Source of the DNA: Anthostomella pinea | Lineage: Eukaryota; Ascomycota; Sordariomycetes; Xylariales; Xylariaceae | Assembly: GCA_963556695.1 (NCBI GenBank) | Contig: CAUWAG010000020.1 | Location: forward strand, 2,480,001-2,544,000 | Length of the DNA: 64,000 nucleotides | Direction: 5' to 3' | The notes under the pieces: model-generated | The model's database searches: none | What the model was told of the DNA's origin: nothing | What the model saw: the letters and a program-made list of their open reading frames with translations, nothing else | Program-made: the position numbers and the translations under genes | Shown: piece after piece, positions 57,237-64,000 of the stretch | Position numbering within the stretch: position 1 is the first letter of the stretch | Layout: each line of letters starts with the position of its first letter

Positions 57237-60200
57237 TCAAGTCGTGCTCGACGTAGCATCAGGCATGCGATCGCCCGCGGATAACACTGCCTGAAGTTTG
57301 GTTTGATACCATTCGTCGGTCGCTTTCTTCCCAGTGATGCCCGGCGGTGGACCGAAATCTTCTTCGAGGAAAGCTCGAGCAACTGCCTCTGCTGCTGCAA
57401 GCTTTTGTGATTCGGCTTCTGACAGCTGGGAGCAAACTACTTCGAGGTCTTCATTTCGTACCATGTGGAGCATGATGGTCTCGGCTCTGTCCACTACGGC
57501 CTGGTCGATACCATTCATCGCTGCGCAACGACTACCAAAGCTGGAGATACTCCGACCTGGTACCAGTTGAAAGAGGTAGATCACCTGGTCCTCCGGTGTT
57601 CCAGCGTCATAGTCTAGGCGGATATCCATATGGGCGAATGCCAGCTCTGCACTCTCCTCCACAAATTGCCCTTCGAAGATCTCGTGGAAATGCGTGGCTG
57701 CCAGTACCTTGGGTCGCTCACTACCAAGGCTGGCAAAGTGATGAAGTGTTGCTGTCAACAAGCCGGCACCGTCTTGACTATTTGTGCCCTTGCCGAATTC
57801 ATCTATGAGGACTAGGCTTCTGCATGTTGCGAAATTCATCGCAAATGCGACCTGGCGGAGATCGATGGCAAACGCGCTCTCGTTTCTTGAAACGCTCTCT
57901 CGCGTAGCGATGCGTGTGAGGATTCGGTCAGTTATCCCTATGCGAGCTCGCTCAGCCGGCACAAAGCAACCGATATGAGCAAGATAGACGATGATTGCGA
58001 CGTGTTTGAGATAAACACTCTTTCCGGAATGATTCGGCCCCGTGAGAAGAAGCGTACTGGGGCAGTCAACAGAGTCGTGCAGACCATCTGAAGCAGCTGA
58101 AGAAGAAACACCTGGCGTCTCCCGATCGTAGTCGCCCAGTCCGCCAGCCATTGCGCAATCATTGGCAATGAATGACGGTACCACGAGCTCTTGTAAAGGG
58201 TGCCGACCGCCTTCGATGTGTATGACATTTTCGTGGGTCATCTTCGGTGCTGTCCATTTGTACTGGCCGCACCCTATCGATATGGCAACGAAACTGTCAA
58301 GTTCACCTAGGACCTCGGATGCCGCAATTATAGCGTCTTCCTGCTCTAAGATCCTGACCGTAAGCCCGTGAATCATCTCAACCTCTCGATCTACTGAATA
58401 TTAGCACTCAACTTTGCGTTAAACAGAGAGTTCGTACCAATAATCATGCAATACGCATCACCAAATTCTGCATCCATATCTTTCATTTTGCCGTTCTTAT
58501 AGTAGACACAGCCTTCAGCGGCGAACATACGCTCCCAGACGTCGTTCAATCCCTCGCCATCGTAGTTGCCCTTCCCAGTTTCGGTGTTGAGAGAAACAAC
58601 AGTCAGGAAGCCCAGTTGCGGAAGGAAGATGCAATTCTTGACGTACTTCCTGGCCCATTCCGGGACCTCATCTCGCAATCTGGTGACGACTCTTGTAAGG
58701 AAGTCCTCCATGCCGTCATAGCTTTGCTTGAGCCCGTCCAACTCAGCGTCGACGCCATACTTCACAGCGGTTCTCGCTCGCTCGATAGATTGCTCAAAAT
58801 CGACCGTCTGGGTAATAAGTTCCCCAACTTGGCCAATTGGGAATGGGTCAATGATTTCACAGACCTAAGGTTATCGATGATAAGTACAAAGCTGTCTTCA
58901 CGGGTTTAGGAGCACGTACCTTTCGGATAATGACGATTTTCTCTGCACCTTGTAGCTCTCGCAGCATTTCTCTGAGTTGTAGGCTATAAGCGGCGAACCT
59001 CTGCAGAGTTGCCCACGCGTGGTTGTTCACGGAGATCTTTCTGCCAGGACTGTCGACACCTTTTCGCAGGAGAGCCATGACGGGTTTCATGTTTTTGACC
59101 TTTCTGAGGTATTTGCCAAGGTTCATGAGCGATTCAGCATTGCCAGGGCGTAGAAAGAAAGAGAACGTCTGTTGCCTCTCATTGATCAAGTCGATGTCCA
59201 TACTCGGCCGTAAGAATATCTGCCGAAGCTTCAACTTTCCCTGCGGCGTAGAGGCCAGATGGTGGAAGAGTCCATAAACGGACAGGTTCTCCTTGGCCCC
59301 GCCCTGTTGATGACTGTTTGGGTGGTGCTCAGATTGCAAGATTTGCAAGGATGCGAAAGTATCTGCATTGACAAACATGAAGTCAAACAGAGAGAACATC
59401 TCCACCGATCTGATCTTGTATGCTACCAGTGCATCAGGATCATTTGGCAGGTATTGCGCCGTCTTCCTGCGATGGAGATCATTGAGGACCGCACCGGCGC
59501 AGCCAACCTGCTGGCCGTTAGTGATGTAACCTGGAAAATGTAAAGGGTTTGGTTCTGACGGTAAGTTGGCTATCAAGGTTGACCGAAGTCCCCAAACGCA
59601 TGAGCCGACCTTGTCGTGAGCCTTCTTGGCCGCCGTGGTCATCTTCGACAATGCCTTCGTCGACGACAGTGGTATACAACATGCTCTGACGGCCGGCCAT
59701 CTCAAGGTCGAGGCCCAGCAACTTGTCCTTGCCCGTGTCGTAACGAAAATCCGCAGAGTTCAGATTTCTCAGTATATAAGCACCTGGAAGGTCGCCTAAC
59801 AAAGGCGATTGGCATCATATTAGCATCCTGTCAATCCAAGGCTGTTTGACGAAGCGGGAAGCTTACCTCGGTTTCCGTCGATCCCTTGCGCGGCCCTCGC
59901 CAGACAGTCGGCGAGGCTCTCAGAGGCTCGCGATGAGATGAGAACAGTGGTTGGCTTGGCATAAAGGAGGAGAGTCTCCACGAGATCAACGCCAGCCATT
60001 GCTACATCTTCGAGGAGGTACAGAGCTTCGTCTAGAGCAATATAATAGGCGCAGCCAAGAGTGCACCCACGGGCACCGTTCTCTTTCATATCGATCGCCA
60101 TGATGATCTCATTGAGGGCGTCTGCGTCCTCTTGTGACAGCAGTTCGTCGGCTTCTCCATGATTATCCTCTGGATGAGGGCTCGAGATGGCAGACGATGC

Positions 60201-60629
60201 GCGTTGGGAGGATGGACGCAGGGACAGACGCTGTCTCTGGGGGTGCATAGGAAGTTGAGGAGATGACTGGTACGAGCTGGTGACCATTCGAGAGCTGGCA
60301 CGACTTGAGCCAGCACGACTTGAGCCAGCACGACTTGGGCCAGCACGACTTGGGCCAGCACGACTTGAGCCAGCACGACTTGAGCCAGCACGACTTGGGC
60401 CAGCACGACTTGAGCCAGCGCGACTCGAGCCCCTGGACTGTGTTCCATATGAGGATGAAGAACTTGGCTGTGCCCGAGCACCCTGCCTGGCGGTGGGCGT
60501 AGAGAAGTTGGGACGTTCTGTTGGCGTGGGGGGCATTGCTGGACTGGAAAAGTGAGCAACCCTTCCGGGGGCAGACTGCGCGGACGAGATCCTCAACGGA
60601 GCTCGTGATGGCTGCTGGTTAGACGCCAT
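57237..60629 (-). CDS. MSH5: MutS homologue Msh5 (meiotic crossover factor)
   Basis: With Msh4 this protein forms a sliding clamp that stabilises Holliday junctions and promotes meiotic crossovers in the nucleus. Five exons (60629-59867, 59795-59560, 59507-58920, 58864-58438, 58393-57237) give 1056 aa. Introns are 71, 52, 55 and 44 nt, all phase-matched; intron 2 uses a GTCAGA donor, needed to form SQLTVGCAGAVLNDL. Msh5-type features are GCAYYIALDEALYLLEDVAM near the start, the Walker A LLTGPNHSGKSVYLK (K796; His and Val as in Msh5, not Msh4) and Walker B LVLIDEFGKGTNSQDG (D869-E870). No MutS domain I mismatch-reading Phe-x-Glu is seen. Residues ~67-110 are a Ser-Arg-Ala-Gly repeat encoded by a 15-bp minisatellite. 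The protein is ~150 residues longer than yeast Msh5, chiefly at the disordered N-terminus. Confidence 0.93.
60298..60430. repeat. 15-bp minisatellite within MSH5 exon 1
   Basis: About nine units of CAGCACGACTTGAGC, differing mainly by A/G at one position, encode SRAGS/SRAGP pentapeptides on the minus strand. All units keep the frame. Confidence 0.9.
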
Positions 60630-61210
60630 GTTGGCTCTCTGGCTCGTCTCCAACACTGAAACAATGACTAAACAGACTGGAATGAACGATGATCAACGAT
60701 AGATCGATTGGACTGGTTTGAACGGGCTCTAGACGCACATCAGTCTCAAAAGGATAGCTTCAAGGTAAATTTGTTCGCGAGTGGAGGTGCTCCTGTGGAA
60801 GGAGCTGTCAGGCGGTTGAGGGGCCATCATGTAGATTAGCAATATTAAGCAATGGAAGGAACGATGGGCGATTTGGTAGGCACCTGCACCTGCCCCCTTT
60901 CCAATAAGACCCATGAGATTACATAGCGAAAAGAGGACCACTACAACAGCACACGCACACGCACACGCACACGTATATGCATCTGGTTCTCAAGGTTATA
61001 GTCTTTGCCAAGGACTGCATTTTTGGAGAGATGGACCAGTCCTCCGGTCGTGGTAACTCTCCCAGGTAAACTGACATGGTCAAGAACACGTATCTGCCAT
61101 TGTCCAACCAGTCACTAACCAAACACTTGACTTGGGTGCCCTGGAGAGACTCGGCAAACATGACATGATGTGTGGTACTCGTACAGTCCATCGCCCTTGG
61201 TATCTCCTGT
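60630..61210. other. Intergenic; MSH5 promoter and EMC5 3' flank
   Basis: 581 bp without a gene. It contains a CACACG/CACACA microsatellite at about 60948-60974. Confidence 0.5.
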
Positions 61211-61704
61211 CTATTGTCCCTTGACCCATTCGGCGAACTCTTTTCGCTGCTTTCGAATATCGACGAATCCTGGCCGACTCTCCAGCAGTCGGAACGGGTT
61301 TCCCACGTAGTCCTTCTCAACCTCTCCGCTGCTGTTTGTGAAGCCGGCCTCTCCCTCGCGCTCAATCTGTCCAGCCCATACCCGCCATTGAATGGGTCGC
61401 AGCCTCGACGTCCCCGACACAAGCCCCAGACATATCATGAGCGTTGCGAGGACTGTCTCGATGGTGATGTCAATCGGTAGCGACGTAGTAGATCCGGATT
61501 GCGTTGTGGGCAAGGAGGACAATGACGCGGCTCGGTGCGATTGAAGAGCCGAGTGTTCGTGCGCGGAGTAGCACCTGCCAACAGAAGTTGTTGTCAGCAT
61601 GTTCCAAGCTTTTGCAACGCTGTCAGACCCGGTAGCAGGAGTTCTTACGCGTGTGCTAAGAGTAGCAGGCCAAAGCCAGTCGTCGATTTCGAAATCCACG
61701 TCAT
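61211..61704 (-). CDS. EMC5: ER membrane protein complex subunit 5 (EMC5/MMgT)
   Basis: EMC5 is a core membrane subunit of the EMC insertase, which inserts multipass and tail-anchored proteins into the ER membrane. Two exons, 61704-61649 and 61574-61211, give 139 aa. The 74-nt intron (GTAAGA to GGCAG) splits a codon within LLAHACYSAHEHSAL, the end of helix 1. Helix 2 is ETVLATLMICLGLVSG, preceded by the family motif LPIDITIE. The conserved RLRPIQWRVWAGQIEREGEA and PGFVDIRKQRKEFAEW follow. Length and topology match fungal EMC5. The older name, membrane magnesium transporter, reflects an unconfirmed transport role. The gene is divergent from the HAD gene. Confidence 0.9.
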
Positions 61705-62292
61705 CTCTGTCGGTCGTGTTGGACGTTGGACAGTCGTGAAGGCGAGGATGTACCTCCCGTCGCAGGAGCCGCAACTAGCTTGCTGTGTGAGCAATTCTGA
61801 TTACTGAATAATCCCACCCCAGAGCAGAAGGGCCCGGTCATGGCAGTTAAACAGAGTTACTGACAACTCGGGGTGCTAAGCACCATGGCCGAAGGATGAG
61901 CTATTATTGGCCCAAAGGACGAGAATCCTATTGGATGATGGATCATGATCTGGGAAGCGGCGGAGCGCGAATTACATGTAACACCCCGCCAACAGAAGTG
62001 CCAGGCCACCTCAGCCAGCCCTGCTCGGGTGATGGATCCAATGCATGTGCTGAGGCAGTGAGGAGCCGGGCAGTAATAGCCGGCCCACAACAGCTGAGAG
62101 CTCTCCCCGCGAAATCTATACATAGAGGGGCATCTGCCTTCTTCGATCCCATCCTCCCAACACTACAAAAGACAACCATCTTCTCATCTGATTTCTAGAC
62201 CGTTCTTCCAGCACCACTCCTTTCTCTTTGATCACCAGCAAGCAAGCGTTGACCTCTTCTCTGCCTTCCAATACCCATCCGAATCTCTCACA
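61705..62292. promoter_or_regulatory. Shared intergenic region between divergent EMC5 and HAD genes
   Basis: 588 bp separate the two start codons. On the HAD side a TATA-like TATACATA lies at 62117-62124, about 170 bp before the ATG, followed by a C/T-rich leader, typical of a strong fungal promoter. Confidence 0.6.
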
Positions 62293-63127
62293 ATGCCTCG
62301 TGTAAGTTACGATCTCACCCCCCGTTCCCGCGTCTGATCCCTCCTCTTGCCATGACTGCCTGAGCCTTCGCTCACCGACTTTACCACCACAGGTCAAGTA
62401 CGTCCTCCTCGACTGCGACAACACCCTCGCCTTGTCGGAGCGTCTTGCCTTTGAGGCCTGCACCGACTTGACCAACGAGGTCTTGGAGAAATGGGGCAAG
62501 TCCGATCGCTACACCGTCGATCAGCTCCTTGAGGACTTTGTCGGCCACAACTTCCGTGGCATGCTCGTCGGTCTGCAGAAGAAGCACGGCTTCACCATGA
62601 CCCCCGAGGAGGTCGATGCCTACGTTGACCGTGAGCTCGGTGCCGTCACCGCTAAGCTGAGCGAGAAGTGCACTCCCTGCCCCGGTGCCCCCGAGCAACT
62701 CGAGTGGCTCAAGCAGCAAGGCTACCCCATGTCCGTCGTCAGCACCTCTGCCAAGCCCCGTGTTGTTGCCAGCATCAAGAAGATCGGCGTCGACCACTAC
62801 TTCCCCGACGAGCATGTCTACAGCGCTGCCACCAGCTTGAACCCCCCCTCCAGCAAGCCCGACCCCGCCATCTACAACTACGCCTGCCAACAGCTGGGCG
62901 TCAAGAACTCGGAGTGCGTCACTGTCGAGGACAGCAAGAGCGGTGCCACTGCCGCCATGCGTGCCGGCATCCCCCTCATCGGCTACGTTGGTGTCTACGG
63001 CATCGAGGAGGGCCAGGAGAAGATGGAGCAGATGGCCAAGATCCTCAAGGAACAGTGCAAGGCCGACGTCATCATGTACGACTGGAAGGAGTTCCCCGAG
63101 TGCCTCAAGAAGATTGAGGCCTTGTAA
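62293..63127 (+). CDS. HAD-superfamily hydrolase (subfamily IA-like phosphatase)
   Basis: Exon 1 is only 9 nt (62293-62301, Met-Pro-Arg). A 91-nt intron with a GTAAGT donor leads to exon 2 at 62393-63127; total 247 aa. All HAD motifs are present: motif I LLDCDNTLA (nucleophile D10, acid D12), motif II VVSTSA (S120), motif III SKPDP (K158) and motif IV VEDSKSGA (E182, D183). The cap lies between residues ~20 and ~95. Substrates cannot be told; relatives include sugar-phosphate phosphatases and phosphonatase-like enzymes. Codons are strongly biased to C-ending (GCC, CTC, AAG, GTC), which implies high expression and also explains the long antisense ORF over this gene. Cytosolic location is likely. 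Confidence 0.88.
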
Positions 63128-64000
63128 GTCGCCCTGGAAGCGTCGATTCCGTCTTCTGCAGCATAGTCTTTCTTTCACGCAAGGTCATCTCCATCACAGA
63201 GGGCAGGGATAATGAGTGATGATTATCAGGACTTACAAAACTTCCCCTTCGGCGAGACTTTAGTTTGGGACTGCTGGATTTGGGAGATATGGCATGGGAA
63301 AATAGATCGCATGGCGGAGACTTTCCATGAAGACTGGCAATAGATTCTACCCTAGAGTCAAGATGCATCTCAACCAAACGCGTTGGCTTCCCCACCACAG
63401 TTACTTAGCATATGAAATGGATGTCATCTTTCCCCACTCCACATGTGCACCTCTTCCCCTCCGCGGCGGCATGTGATCAGCAATTGCCGCTGTGCGTTAT
63501 TTTCGTACGCGAGAATATGAAAATAACTCATTATGCCGTGGGGGAAGTTGGCGTTCGGTCCAAGAGGCATTTGGTATGGACTCGTCCATATGGTTGATGT
63601 TGCCTCAGTTGTGGATGCTGCCTGGGTCTGCATTCCGCTTTAGGTAGTGTCCACACACTTTTCCAGATCCAGGTCTCTGGGATTCCGATCTGGGTTGGTA
63701 TCAAGCTTCTCAGTGTCTGGGATTCCACGTACACTTTAGACGGTCAGTTTTGGGATATTGCATACACCTAAGACTTCCTGAGTCAGAACTCTCGGTCCCT
63801 AGACTAGTGCTAAATGCAGCTGGTGATACACGCAGACACCATTACCGAAACGGGAATACCAAGTCTAGAGACCCTGCTTGATATGGGTTACATGTAGCTC
63901 TCGAGGCCGGTGACAAGGTTGAATTTGGCTGGGAACCCATGGCAACAGTGTAGCGGTGTATGCGAATTGCTGGACCCAGGTTGAAGTAGGCCTCATGTTC
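63128..64000. other. Intergenic to window end
   Basis: No gene is supported. The first few hundred bases are the 3' UTR and flank of the HAD gene; the rest holds only short ORFs. Confidence 0.45.

Noticed and set aside
62381..63178. 265-codon ORF on the minus strand over the HAD gene
   Set aside because: The plus-strand HAD protein has all catalytic motifs, and the antisense frame is open only because of C-ending codon bias; its Leu/Gly/Val-rich translation has no domain.
1..64000. CRISPR arrays, operons, prophage or bacterial features
   Set aside because: The DNA is eukaryotic with spliced genes; no direct-repeat/spacer arrays exist and the tandem repeats found are mini- or microsatellites.
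1..64000. A secondary-metabolite or toxin biosynthetic cluster
   Set aside because: An MFS transporter, a C2H2 regulator and a GNAT relic are present, but there is no synthase, oxygenase or tailoring-enzyme set and they are far apart.

Overview
The window is nuclear DNA of a filamentous ascomycete (Pezizomycotina, possibly a sordariomycete; the species cannot be named from the sequence). Evidence: short GT-AG introns (44-91 nt) with CTRAC-type branch sites; fungal gene families (CFEM, 2EXR, DUF4470, DUF7896-type C2H2, Trs65); and long AT-rich, gene-free blocks of the kind left by repeat-induced point mutation (RIP) next to gene-dense GC-balanced DNA.

Layout. 1-20 kb: the end of a small TA-flanked MITE, then the divergent pair PRP40 (splicing) and TRS65 (TRAPP), a small membrane protein, further MITEs, a 507-bp hAT-like element holding an LTR-like insertion, a small secreted protein, a broken DUF4470 gene, a C-terminally truncated MFS transporter, and helicase relics. 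20.6-27 kb: an AT-rich block, an 1858-bp pogo/Fot-like transposon, an LTR-like repeat, and the N-terminal half of a decayed SF1 helicase. 27-34 kb: largely non-coding, with two more MITEs and a 2EXR gene carrying an in-frame stop. 34-48 kb: intact genes for a C2H2 regulator, ethanolamine kinase and a CorA-like membrane protein. 48.6-53.4 kb: a second AT-rich block with a solo-LTR-like sequence and a second 1858-bp transposon copy. 53.6-63.1 kb: a GNAT relic, a CFEM GPI protein, MSH5, EMC5 and a HAD-family hydrolase.

The housekeeping genes cover splicing, Golgi trafficking, phosphatidylethanolamine synthesis, ER membrane-protein insertion and meiotic crossing over; they form no shared pathway or cluster. 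The distinctive content is the accessory DNA. A ~212-bp MITE family with TA target sites and a conserved double hairpin core occurs in at least six recognisable copies, and one orphan terminus sits exactly where two genes are cut. Two transposon copies share the same inactivating mutations but have unequal divergence along their length. Several genes next to repeats carry single nonsense changes of the C-to-T or G-to-A kind.

Exon boundaries were derived by hand from splice motifs and reading-frame continuity. All family names rest on recognised motifs, not on database searches.
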